Assembly: GCA_016213425.1 (NCBI GenBank)
Contig: JACRAI010000117.1
Span: 1 to 12,761 of the forward strand
Direction of reading: 5' to 3'
DNA length: 12,761 nucleotides
Source of the DNA: an archaeon
GTDB lineage: Archaea; Nanobdellota; Nanobdellia; Woesearchaeales; ARS49
The translations under genes were made by a program, and so were the position numbers. The notes below the pieces were generated by a model. That model was given only the letters and a program-made list of their open reading frames with translations, did no database searches and was not told the DNA's origin. Positions 1 to 7,212 of this stretch are shown here, piece after piece (the stretch's first letter is position 1; each line of letters begins with the position of its first letter).

Positions 1-125
1 AACAAATCTACGGACCAATCACAAAAAGAAGACTACACAGCAAACTAACACAAATAACAGCAAGAATCATACTACACAACAGAAGAAAACTAACCTACTA
101 CAACAAAATAACTAAAAACAACTAA
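1..125 (+). CDS. 3' end of a truncated ORF, possibly a transposase C-terminus
   Basis: An open frame (third frame, codons from base 3) runs from the window edge to a TAA at 123-125 and encodes about 40 residues that begin QIYGPITKRR and end KITKNN. The peptide is very basic and contains ARIILHNRRK. That pattern (YG, a basic stretch, then a helix ending in HN) resembles the end of some DDE transposases, where the last helix often reads as a hydrophobic stretch followed by HN or YN. This is a resemblance only; no catalytic residue lies inside the window. The stretch is T-poor and uses C-ending codons more than the operon that follows, so it may have a different origin. It could also be the tail of any basic protein. 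Confidence 0.35.
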   Translation, partial: QIYGPITKRRLHSKLTQITARIILHNRRKLTYYNKITKNN

Positions 126-155
126 TATCCGCGCAAGACCCTATATTGGCAAACC

Positions 156-163
156 TTTAAATA
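156..163 (+). promoter_or_regulatory. TATA box of the pilin-like operon
   Basis: TTTAAATA lies 23-30 nt before the ATG at 186. This is the same spacing seen at six other gene starts in the window, so the transcript probably begins at or just before the ATG (leaderless). Confidence 0.6.
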
Positions 164-185
164 ATAATTAGTCTAATTTATTTCA

Positions 186-296
186 ATGATGAAAAAAGGG
201 GAGATTAGTGTTAGAACTATAGTCTCATTAGTGTTAACACTTGTGTTTTTTGCATTAATCACATATTTATTTATCCAAAAATTTCCAGCACCATGA
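186..296 (+). CDS. 36-aa pilin-like protein with class III signal peptide
   Basis: This small gene encodes MMKKGEISVRT, a hydrophobic segment (about residues 11-30), and a short tail ending QKFPAP. A KKG motif directly before a single hydrophobic helix is the hallmark of archaeal class III signal peptides, which are cut after the Gly by a prepilin peptidase of the PibD/FlaK type. The mature product would be little more than the pilin assembly helix. The start is supported by a TATA box 23-30 nt upstream. Met2 (189) is an equally possible start. The TGA overlaps the next ATG in an ATGA, so the gene is translationally coupled and heads the operon. Its role is unknown; a minor pilin or a pilus initiator is an inference. 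Confidence 0.7.
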   Translation: MMKKGEISVRTIVSLVLTLVFFALITYLFIQKFPAP

Positions 297-598
297 AAAG
301 AGGAAGCGAAAATTCAAAATTTTCTGGTCTTTTTTTGTCGAAAACAAAAAAAGGAGCGTTAAGTGTTGATATACCTATAGAATTGATCGCGCTAGTTTTT
401 TCATTCGTAGTAATTGTGACTCTATTTATTCCACCAATATATCATTGGCTTCAACAAAAAAGTTCAAGCGGTGTCTGTGAGTGGAGCATTGTTGCAGGAG
501 CGATAGCAAGACCTTTAGGTAAAGAAGTAATAAGTCCTGCCTGCAAAGCAAACAAGATCAACATCAGTATTAAAGATTTACAACCTCATTTAGGGTAA
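293..598 (+). CDS. Pilin-like protein, N-terminal part, cut short by in-frame TAA
   Basis: The gene starts at the ATG that overlaps the previous stop (ATGA). The first 21 residues form an unusual leader (MKRGSEN, then KFSGLFL) that ends in KTKKG. A pilin-like hydrophobic helix follows (about residues 25-50, IPIELIALVFSFVVIVTLF), then a soluble part with two cysteines. The frame stops at TAA 596-598 after 101 codons. The same frame stays open for a further 231 codons to 1294, so this is best read as the first third of a protein of about 330 residues. A TTG at 335 would give a shorter, more conventional prepilin leader (MSKTKKG). The leader DNA contains a hairpin plus T-run element described separately. 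Confidence 0.72.
   Translation: MKRGSENSKFSGLFLSKTKKGALSVDIPIELIALVFSFVVIVTLFIPPIYHWLQQKSSSGVCEWSIVAGAIARPLGKEVISPACKANKINISIKDLQPHLG
302..336 (+). repeat. Leader hairpin/T-run element, copy A
   Basis: The arms GAAAATT (308-314) and AATTTTC (318-324) form a perfect 7-bp stem with a 3-nt loop. TGGTC and seven T (330-336) follow. The element lies inside the first 15 codons of the pilin-like gene. It matches copies at 1303 and 5572. Confidence 0.7.
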
Positions 599-1294
599 GC
601 TCAAGACACCATTAAAAAATGGATTTCAGATGAGTCGTACGCAAAAATAAAAGAACAATTTCCTGCAGTAAATTTAGAAAATGAGTACAAGTATGCGTTA
701 AACAAATTAGTTGCAAATGAAATGATGAGTTGTTGGAATAAAGTAATAAGAGGAAAGTTACCTATGTTTGATAAATGGTATAACAAAATTGATTTTTTCG
801 GGTCAGATTATCCTAAATATGCGGGAGAATACATTGATCAAGTTAATGCGTTTATAACAATATGGGGAGCACCAACATTTTGCATTGTATGCAGCAACAT
901 AAAATTTAACGAAGATTTAAAAAATCTAAGTTTGCCTGCAAATATTGATTTAACTAAATGGCTTCAACACACTCCACATCCAGATCATCCATCAAAATCA
1001 ATTTATGAATACTTATACGAAGGACAAACTGTGCCAAGCAAGCTCATAGAACCAGAGTATAACTATGATCTTGATCCGCCAAACAGGTACAGTGTTATTT
1101 ACAAAAGAATAAACCCTCACTTTTTTGATGATGTAGTAGAAAACATCTGGGGATTCGTAGATTACTTAAATCCATTTGTTGACGAAGACAACAATGTTCC
1201 TACAGTAATTAATCAGTTAAAATTAGTGCCTCATGATTTAGTGGCTAAACCATACAAAGAAGGAGGTGAATCATGTTTTTACGTAATAGATTAA
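599..1294 (+). CDS. C-terminal part of the interrupted pilin-like gene
   Basis: The frame of the 293 gene continues directly after its TAA for 231 codons to a TAA at 1292-1294 with no other stop or frameshift. It first encodes a hydrophilic stretch (AQDTIKKWISDESY) and then residues read from an internal ATG at 722 (MMSCWNKVIRG). The region is rich in aromatic, acidic and proline residues and has five cysteines, including CIVC and a CFYVID end, which suits an extracellular pilin-like head domain. No Shine-Dalgarno sequence precedes the 722 ATG, and no ATG, GTG or TTG lies between 599 and 721, so efficient restart is doubtful. The possible explanations are a recent nonsense mutation, an assembly error, strain variation or readthrough. 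No family is recognised. Confidence 0.6.
   Translation, partial: AQDTIKKWISDESYAKIKEQFPAVNLENEYKYALNKLVANEMMSCWNKVIRGKLPMFDKWYNKIDFFGSDYPKYAGEYIDQVNAFITIWGAPTFCIVCSNIKFNEDLKNLSLPANIDLTKWLQHTPHPDHPSKSIYEYLYEGQTVPSKLIEPEYNYDLDPPNRYSVIYKRINPHFFDDVVENIWGFVDYLNPFVDEDNNVPTVINQLKLVPHDLVAKPYKEGGESCFYVID
1262..1269 (+). promoter_or_regulatory. Strong Shine-Dalgarno site for the 1273 gene
   Basis: GGAGGTGA is a full match to the archaeal anti-SD sequence, with its GGAGG core 6 nt before ATG 1273. It lies inside the end of the previous gene. It shows that internal operon genes can use SD initiation while first genes are leaderless. Confidence 0.8.
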
Positions 1295-1473
1295 ACAAAA
1301 AAGGCAGCGAAAATTTGAACAAACAAATTTTCTGGTTTTTTTTACAAAGTAAAAAAGGGGATGCTCCTGGATGGAATTATTTGTTAGCACTCGCTCTTGG
1401 ATTGATCGCTTTAGTATTTATAATTTGGCTGGCAACAAAATCCGCAAATGTAGGTCCTTCACTTTTACCATGA
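1273..1473 (+). CDS. 66-aa pilin-like protein with class III signal peptide
   Basis: This encodes a long basic leader (MFLRNRLNKKGSEN, then NKQIFWFFLQSKKG) followed by DAPGWNY, a hydrophobic helix (about residues 40-55, LLALALGLIALVFIIWLA) and a ten-residue tail. Two KKG motifs are present; the second, directly before the helix, is the expected cleavage site. The product would be a bare assembly helix, as with the 36-aa protein. The start is set by a strong SD and overlaps the previous gene by 22 bp. The stop overlaps the next ATG (ATGA). The leader carries copy B of the hairpin element. Here the conserved TTTTCTGG is read in a different frame from copies A and C, so the peptide differs (IFWFF instead of FSGLF). 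Confidence 0.75.
   Translation: MFLRNRLNKKGSENLNKQIFWFFLQSKKGDAPGWNYLLALALGLIALVFIIWLATKSANVGPSLLP
1303..1343 (+). repeat. Leader hairpin/T-run element, copy B
   Basis: The arms GAAAATTT (1309-1316) and AAATTTTC (1325-1332) form a perfect 8-bp stem with an 8-nt loop. TGG and eight T (1336-1343) follow. GGCAGC precedes the stem, as in copy C. Confidence 0.7.
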
Positions 1474-4400
1474 ACAAAAAAGGAATAGTTTTTGAAAGCT
1501 TAACACAAATAGCACTGGTTTTAATAGTGCTTTTTTTAATTGCAGGAGTTCCATTATATAATTATACAAATGAAAAATTATTTGATAATAAAGGAATAGT
1601 CCAATACGTTCAAGATAAATGGGAAGGTAAACCTGAAAGGCCATTCCAGCCGTGGCAAGGAACAGGTTTAGAAAATAAAGATGAGATCGTGAAAAATTCT
1701 ATTAACGCTTTAAACTGCGGAATTAAATCAATAGTAAAAGGAACACTAAGCCCTCAAGATTGCACTGAAGGCAGATTTCAAGACAACAAAATATATTTTG
1801 GAGATAAAGAAGTAAGCTGCGAATCAAGCTTAAGCAATATTGAAGTTCTAGCAGGAACTAATGAAGACGAATTGATTAAAAGAGTGGCATTATTAATTGA
1901 TAACTGCAACAAACAGGACTTATCGAGAGTTTGCGCAACACTTCAAACTACACAATTAGGAAGTTCTTCTAGCGGAGCAATGGGAGAAAATGTAGTTATA
2001 ACTGAAGAAAAAATTGTGAAAAAGCTAAATGAAATTCAGAGTGAAGCAACAAATAACTTAAACTGGGAGTTAACTAATGTACAAAGAGGAAATCCCTCTA
2101 CTTTTTATGTAATAAAAGACAAAGAACTCAAATGGCACGGGTTAGGAAACAAAAATCAAGTAAAAGTAACTTCAAGCATTAATAGCAATTATCAATTCTT
2201 TGTAAAAACAGGTGTTGAAACGCCCACAACATGCACTGTCAAAAAATTTGAATTACCTCAAGAATTCAAAGGAACAACAAAAGAATGGGCAAGAAGCTGG
2301 ATAACAGGTGCTAATGATCCTGAATACATATTGTATCATGAAATGTTCCCTCCAGAAGAAGAAAAAGCTTGGCAAATAGACAAATGGGGCTTCGTTAGTG
2401 ACGCAGTAATATATGGAGGCCTAGTTAACGGAATTTTTGCAGGAGTATTTGCCGCACCTGGAGCAATTTTTAAGTTTGCTAAAGGATTAAGACAAGCAGG
2501 AAAAGAAGCAATAGATGAAGGAGCGCAAATAGCTATAAGAGAGTTCGGTCAGGAAGTTGCTCAACAATTACCTCTAAAAGGAAGAGTCCTTTTAGGAGAA
2601 TTATTCACAAAAGAGGGTAATGAAAGAATCATAAAAAGTCAAATCTTGATAAAAGAATTAATGGATGCGGGAGTATCTAGAGAAGCATCTCAAGAAATTG
2701 GCGAAGAAGCATTACACAAAATAAGTTTGTACAAATTATACGGCGTAACTGACCCAGTTGCTAAATTTTTAAGTGATGACGCATCAATATTGATTAACAA
2801 ACTAGCAAAAGATTTGCCTGAAGAAGAAGCAAAATCTTTGCAGTTAGCACTAAGAAGCAAGCTGCCAGGAATGATGGAAGATATATTCAGAAAACAATTA
2901 ACAAAAGATACAATCAGAGAAATTAATGACTTAGCAAACTTAAAACAATTCATCAATAATAACTTAGCAAAAGAAGGCACAGAACAAATAAGCAGAGAAG
3001 TTCTAGAAGGATTAATTGAAAAAGTCTTAGTAAATACAGACGAATCTGTTTTGAAAGCAGTAGGTAAAGAAGCCGAAGAAAGATTAATGCAAAGATCTCT
3101 AGATTACTTCAATTATTTAAGTGGAGATATTAATGGAGTAAGTTATCTTACTAAAGTTTTAGGACAAAAAATGGCTTCTTCACTAAGCCAACAATTAGAT
3201 AATTTAGCTAGTAAATATGTTATAAGCGGAAAAGAAGGACTTCCAAAATTGTTAACTGGAAAAACAACTAGCGAGTTAACTCAATTATTAGAAAAAGCAA
3301 AAACAAAAGAAGGCTTGAAAGAATTAGTCAAGCAATCACCAGTACAATTAAGGTGGTGGAAACTATCTAAAGTAGACGCGGCCACTGGAGGAGCTACATT
3401 ATCAATAAAGGTTCCAGTCAGCGTAGCATGGAGCGCGTTAGCAAGCTTGAAACAAACAACAAAACTAACAGGACAAGCATTGCAAACTGCATGGGAAGCA
3501 AGAATTATCAAATACGCGCTACTTTACCAAATAGGACAAAGCGTTGCAAGAATTGACGCTAAAAATGAAAAGTTAAGCTCTAAAGGAAACAATAATCTGG
3601 TTCTAAACTTACCTTTTATTTTTGAAGCCTCAAAAACATACAATTTGGGAGATGACGCAAAAGGCTACCCGATAAATCTTAAGAAAGATACTGGATACAC
3701 AAGATTTTTTGCAGCAAGTCCATGCACTTCTAACATTAAGATCACTAAACAAACATGTTCATGCAAACTCGAACATAAAGATTATGTCTGGGAAGAAGAA
3801 AACTTTAGGGTCCCAATAGATAAAACTTCTTTATCATTAAAAAAAGAACCTTCTAAAAAGTATGAATCATTCAAAGAACAGACAGAGTTAGCTCAAATGA
3901 ATCAAATAACAAACTGTTTTGCTGATGATTTTTATGGAAGAGAATGTAAAAAAGAAATGATAGGCAACAAAGAAATATATGATGAATTTGTAAGTTATTT
4001 ATATGAAGAATTCTACAATCCTTTGATTGATTACATGCAAAACAAGCCCGCTACAACAGCAACAATTAATGAATTTTTCACGCAACCAGAACAAAATATA
4101 TTAATAAAAAAAGAATCGATAGCTAATGAAGGAGCTTTCCGAATGTTATTTAAAAATATATTATTCAATCCTCCGGCACCGGTTCAAGCTCCAGAAAAAA
4201 ATACGGAATCTAATTATGACGTTGTTGTTGAAGATGTAGATCTTTCAGAAATACAAATAGATCAATCAGCATTCACCGGATTACAAGACGAAGAAGTTAA
4301 GAAAAACAAACTTTCTCTAGAAGAATTTAAAGTAAAGATGCAAGAAAATTTTATAACACAAAACTTAGGTGCGGAACTTCCAACCAAAAATTGGGGAAAA

Positions 4401-4904
4401 ACAATAAACAACTTATTAGCATACGAAGTGAATAAGTTAAACAATAATTTAAAGAAGAATGCGTACACGTTTTCTGAAGACGCAAAAAAAAGCTTTTTAT
4501 ACAAGTCAGCAGAGAAAGCAAGTTTCCAATATTATATAGTTAATGAAGATGATATTGATTTAACAAAAACAGCAAAAAGCTGCGAAATAGCAGACCCTCA
4601 AGAAACTACTGAAATGTTGTTTGGTGCGAGTCAAAATAATGGAAGAATAACAACTCCTTGCTTATTAATAGAACATGAAGGAATAGGAAGTACTTATCCG
4701 GAACCTAATTATTGCTTCAGCACAGATCATGCTTCATTAAAATTATGGAGTAGAGTTGTAACCGCAAGCAGCATAGGACTTGATGTGACTGCAGGAGTTT
4801 TCTTAACACCGGCAGGAGGAGTAGCTGCTTCATTTGTAACAGGAGCATTGGCAGGAATGGCAGATCAATTAATAGCAGACAAAGCATACTGGCCCAATCA
4901 TTAA
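1470..4904 (+). CDS. 1144-aa surface protein with pilin-type N-terminus
   Basis: The start is ATG 1470, which overlaps the previous TGA in an ATGA and opens with MNKKGIVFES and a hydrophobic helix (about residues 6-27). This is a class III signal peptide, so an upstream in-frame ATG at 1371 is not used. Residues about 28-300 are soluble with six cysteines. A hydrophobic stretch rich in Gly and Ala follows at about 308-333 (YGGLVNGIFAGVFAAPGAIF). A long, probably all-helical charged region of about 500 residues has no cysteine. A soluble part from about residue 750 carries eight more cysteines, and a second Gly/Ala-rich hydrophobic stretch lies at about 1095-1130. The 14 cysteines suggest disulfides outside the cell. 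No known family is recognised. Ordinary pilins are about 100-250 residues, so this is an outlier. A large pilus-associated or adhesin-like role, or a membrane-inserting effector, is inference only. Confidence 0.8.
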   Translation: MNKKGIVFESLTQIALVLIVLFLIAGVPLYNYTNEKLFDNKGIVQYVQDKWEGKPERPFQPWQGTGLENKDEIVKNSINALNCGIKSIVKGTLSPQDCTEGRFQDNKIYFGDKEVSCESSLSNIEVLAGTNEDELIKRVALLIDNCNKQDLSRVCATLQTTQLGSSSSGAMGENVVITEEKIVKKLNEIQSEATNNLNWELTNVQRGNPSTFYVIKDKELKWHGLGNKNQVKVTSSINSNYQFFVKTGVETPTTCTVKKFELPQEFKGTTKEWARSWITGANDPEYILYHEMFPPEEEKAWQIDKWGFVSDAVIYGGLVNGIFAGVFAAPGAIFKFAKGLRQAGKEAIDEGAQIAIREFGQEVAQQLPLKGRVLLGELFTKEGNERIIKSQILIKELMDAGVSREASQEIGEEALHKISLYKLYGVTDPVAKFLSDDASILINKLAKDLPEEEAKSLQLALRSKLPGMMEDIFRKQLTKDTIREINDLANLKQFINNNLAKEGTEQISREVLEGLIEKVLVNTDESVLKAVGKEAEERLMQRSLDYFNYLSGDINGVSYLTKVLGQKMASSLSQQLDNLASKYVISGKEGLPKLLTGKTTSELTQLLEKAKTKEGLKELVKQSPVQLRWWKLSKVDAATGGATLSIKVPVSVAWSALASLKQTTKLTGQALQTAWEARIIKYALLYQIGQSVARIDAKNEKLSSKGNNNLVLNLPFIFEASKTYNLGDDAKGYPINLKKDTGYTRFFAASPCTSNIKITKQTCSCKLEHKDYVWEEENFRVPIDKTSLSLKKEPSKKYESFKEQTELAQMNQITNCFADDFYGRECKKEMIGNKEIYDEFVSYLYEEFYNPLIDYMQNKPATTATINEFFTQPEQNILIKKESIANEGAFRMLFKNILFNPPAPVQAPEKNTESNYDVVVEDVDLSEIQIDQSAFTGLQDEEVKKNKLSLEEFKVKMQENFITQNLGAELPTKNWGKTINNLLAYEVNKLNNNLKKNAYTFSEDAKKSFLYKSAEKASFQYYIVNEDDIDLTKTAKSCEIADPQETTEMLFGASQNNGRITTPCLLIEHEGIGSTYPEPNYCFSTDHASLKLWSRVVTASSIGLDVTAGVFLTPAGGVAASFVTGALAGMADQLIADKAYWPNH

Positions 4905-4907
4905 AAA

Positions 4908-5510
4908 ATGAAAAAAACAATAATATTAGCAGTAATTGTATTAATCCTGGTTAGTTCATATTATTACTTTTCGCTTCCTAAACCTATCGAGTTTAGTAAT
5001 GAACCTAAAGACTGGATAAAAGAAAACAAAATCGATATTTTCTACGCAACACAAGGAAAATCATACTTGCTTGATACACTACAATATTCAGGAGATGGAA
5101 TCAATACAGCATTTGACATAGAAGGATTTTACAAAGGAAAAAAATTCCTAAAAGCGCACAAAATTAACAACAAAACTGTGATGCGAACAACTCAAGAATT
5201 AAAACCAAATGACGGAATAATAGATGGCTTTATTTTTGAAACAATAGAAAATGACACTACTAAAGCTTATTTGTTTGTTGATGAAGATTGGAAAAAATAC
5301 ATAGGTAAAACAAATATTTTATGGGGAAAAAACTTTGAAAATCAAAAAGAATATGATTATAAAGAGATCAAAAAAGGAATTTACATGAATTTTATAATTG
5401 ATGATAGAAATAGATTTAGCAAAGATTTCACAGTACACACAGGAGGAGTAATGATAGGAGATATAAGTAAAGAAGATTCTAAAGATAAAACATTAATAAT
5501 TCTCCGTTAA
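4908..5510 (+). CDS. Membrane-anchored protein of unknown function (200 aa)
   Basis: The gene starts 3 nt after the giant gene ends and is the last member of the operon. It opens with MKKTII and a single hydrophobic segment (about residues 4-22) ending in SYYYF. It lacks a lipobox and the KKG pilin motif, so an uncleaved N-terminal anchor is likely. The remaining 175 residues are soluble, rich in Lys, Asp and aromatic residues, contain no cysteine, and look like a mixed alpha/beta extracellular domain. No family is recognised. Its position suggests it works with the giant pilin-like protein, perhaps as an accessory factor at the membrane (inference). Confidence 0.75.
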   Translation: MKKTIILAVIVLILVSSYYYFSLPKPIEFSNEPKDWIKENKIDIFYATQGKSYLLDTLQYSGDGINTAFDIEGFYKGKKFLKAHKINNKTVMRTTQELKPNDGIIDGFIFETIENDTTKAYLFVDEDWKKYIGKTNILWGKNFENQKEYDYKEIKKGIYMNFIIDDRNRFSKDFTVHTGGVMIGDISKEDSKDKTLIILR

Positions 5511-5511
5511 G

Positions 5512-5519
5512 TTTTTATA
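5512..5519 (+). promoter_or_regulatory. TATA box of the 5542 pilin-like gene
   Basis: TTTTTATA begins 2 nt after the stop of the preceding gene and lies 23-30 nt before ATG 5542. It gives this gene its own leaderless promoter, although it could also be read from the operon. Confidence 0.6.
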
Positions 5520-5541
5520 CTAAACAAAAAAGAGATACATT

Positions 5542-5886
5542 ATGAATAAAAATTTGTTGAATACAAAAAAAGGCAGCGAAAATCAAAAATTTTCTGGTCT
5601 TTTTTTGCCTAAAGCAAAAAAAGGCGATCTTAGCTTCCAAACGATAGTTATAGCTGCATTATGTTTGATAGCATTAATAGTTTTAGCAACTGCATCTTCT
5701 GATTTAATAAATAAATTTGTAAAAAAATTATTTGGCTTAGGCGATGAAGCACAGCCTGAAAAATTAAAAAAAAGCTGTACATACAATGGTGGTTACTGCA
5801 CGAATTTAGATGGATGTAAAAATGCGATCATTCCTAGACCTAGTGAAGGATGGGAAGGCAGTTGTGAAATTTGCTGCAAATTATAG
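5542..5886 (+). CDS. Pilin-like protein with six-cysteine C-terminal mini-domain
   Basis: The 114-residue product has a long leader (MNKNLLNTKKGSEN, then KFSGLFLPKAKKG) and a hydrophobic helix at about residues 37-55 (IVIAALCLIALIVLAT). A short linker follows, then a compact tail of about 40 residues with six cysteines spaced C-x6-C-x5-C-x15-C-x2-CC. The second KKG, next to the helix, fits prepilin-peptidase cleavage. The tail size and the CC end suggest three disulfides; the spacing recalls small disulfide-rich folds such as defensins, but homology is not claimed. A TATA box 23-30 nt upstream supports the start. The leader DNA carries copy C of the hairpin element. The last 6 bp overlap the end of RNase J on the other strand. 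Confidence 0.78.
   Translation: MNKNLLNTKKGSENQKFSGLFLPKAKKGDLSFQTIVIAALCLIALIVLATASSDLINKFVKKLFGLGDEAQPEKLKKSCTYNGGYCTNLDGCKNAIIPRPSEGWEGSCEICCKL
5572..5606 (+). repeat. Leader hairpin/T-run element, copy C
   Basis: The arms GAAAAT (5578-5583) and ATTTTC (5589-5594) form a 6-bp stem with a 5-nt loop. TGGTC and seven T (5600-5606) follow. If the transcript starts at 5542, the stem covers about +37 to +53. It is nearly identical in sequence to copy A. Confidence 0.7.
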
Positions 5887-7212
5887 AATTAGTCTTTGAC
5901 CTGTTAAAACTTTATGTAAACTTTCATCTTTCTTGTAACCTAAACGCTCCCCTAACTCCATAAATGCGTCAATTACTTGTTCTTCAGAGTGGCTTGGAAT
6001 TATGTGCTCTGGTTTTAATAAGTCAAGAATTTCATGCATATCTTCTCTACTTCCGTGGCCGCTAACGTGAACGTCACGAAAAATTCTAACATGAAAATTT
6101 TTAAGTTTTCTTTCAAGAATCTCTCTGTGATTTTGATTAATTCCTGCAGGAATAACAGGAGCACTAAAAATGACTCTATCTTCAGGGTTAAATTTGAAAG
6201 GTAGAACTCCGTCAACCAACTTTGCAAGAGTTGCTCTTGGCTCGCCCTGGTGACCTGTAACAACTAATAAATATTTTTCTTTACCTTCCTTCAAAAGCTT
6301 TCTAAGTCTTCTTTGAATTTGTTTACCATAACGTACTAATTCAACTTCTTTACTGAAGTATGCAATGCCTGCATCTTCTGCTGCCGAACAATACTTATAC
6401 AAAGAACGACCGATAAAAATAACTTTTCTATTCATTTTATTTCCAAACTCAACAATGCTTTTCAACCTTGCTATGTGAGATGAGAACGTGCTTACTATTA
6501 TTGCTTTACCACTGTGATCTGAACCTAAAAGAATATCTCTTAACATTTCACGAGCAACACACTCACTAGGCGTTTTTCTCTGAAAATTACCATATAACGA
6601 ATCTAGAATCAATAGTTTAATTTTGCCTAATTTTTTTAAAGATTCATAATTGGTTTTTTTACCTAAAGTGGGGTTATTATCCAGCTTGAAATCATTAGTG
6701 TACAAAACAACTCCATAAGGAGTGTGTAAAGCAACTAAAGATGAATCTGGAGTTGAGTGAGTAACATTAATGAATTGAACTGAAAGATTTTCGCTAATTT
6801 TATATTTTACATCAAATTCTATTTTTTTTATCTCATTAGAAATAGGTTTTTTTTGATCTTTCAAAATTGTTTTAATAACTTCAGCGGTAAAATTTGTACA
6901 AAGTATAGGAACATTATATTGTGGGGCAAGATAAGGAATTGCACCAATATGATCAAGATGTGCGTGAGAGATAATAATTGACTTAACATTTTTACGCCAC
7001 TCTTTAATAATATTATCGTCAGGAGCAGCTTTTTCTTGAATCATGACTTTTCTTGAGAGAAATTCTTCACCTGCTTCTTCTTCAGTTAAAGTAATATAAT
7101 TTGGAAGGTGCAACCCCATATCAAAAAGAACAACTTCATCATCAACTTTAACGGCAGTCATGTTTTTTCCAACTTCACCATAACCACCTATAGCTACAAT
7201 TTCAATCGGCAT
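5881..7212 (-). CDS. rnj: Archaeal ribonuclease J
   Basis: This is a metallo-beta-lactamase/beta-CASP nuclease; the family degrades RNA 5' to 3' in the cytoplasm and has endonuclease activity in some members. The N-terminus shows the RNase J signature GGYGEVGKN (9-17). The metal-binding motifs are HAHLDH (H83, H85, D87, H88), H152 in THSTPDSS and D174 in TNDFKLD. The beta-CASP part has D204 in ILDSLYG, H386 in SGHGS and H408 in PSHSEEQ. All expected catalytic residues are present. The length of 443 aa fits archaeal RNase J, which lacks the C-terminal domain of the bacterial enzyme (about 550 aa). The start overlaps the upstream membrane coiled-coil gene by 11 bp, so the two are probably co-translated. 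No clear Shine-Dalgarno is visible. Confidence 0.95.
   Translation of the reverse strand: MPIEIVAIGGYGEVGKNMTAVKVDDEVVLFDMGLHLPNYITLTEEEAGEEFLSRKVMIQEKAAPDDNIIKEWRKNVKSIIISHAHLDHIGAIPYLAPQYNVPILCTNFTAEVIKTILKDQKKPISNEIKKIEFDVKYKISENLSVQFINVTHSTPDSSLVALHTPYGVVLYTNDFKLDNNPTLGKKTNYESLKKLGKIKLLILDSLYGNFQRKTPSECVAREMLRDILLGSDHSGKAIIVSTFSSHIARLKSIVEFGNKMNRKVIFIGRSLYKYCSAAEDAGIAYFSKEVELVRYGKQIQRRLRKLLKEGKEKYLLVVTGHQGEPRATLAKLVDGVLPFKFNPEDRVIFSAPVIPAGINQNHREILERKLKNFHVRIFRDVHVSGHGSREDMHEILDLLKPEHIIPSHSEEQVIDAFMELGERLGYKKDESLHKVLTGQRLIL

Noticed and set aside
324..336. Hairpin plus T-run as an ordinary terminator of the preceding 36-aa gene, with the pilin starting at TTG 335
   Set aside because: The ATG overlap at 293 and the separate leaderless promoter at 5512 place the element inside the reading frame, and copy B has no start codon after its T-run. 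A short TTG-started form cannot be fully excluded for copies A and C.
596..598. Recoding of the internal stop as selenocysteine or pyrrolysine
   Set aside because: The codon is TAA, which neither system uses, and TAA is an ordinary stop elsewhere in the window.
1371..1469. Upstream in-frame ATG that would extend the giant protein by 33 residues
   Set aside because: It lies inside the 66-aa gene, has no Shine-Dalgarno, and would bury the KKG signal peptide; ATG 1470 forms the usual ATGA overlap.
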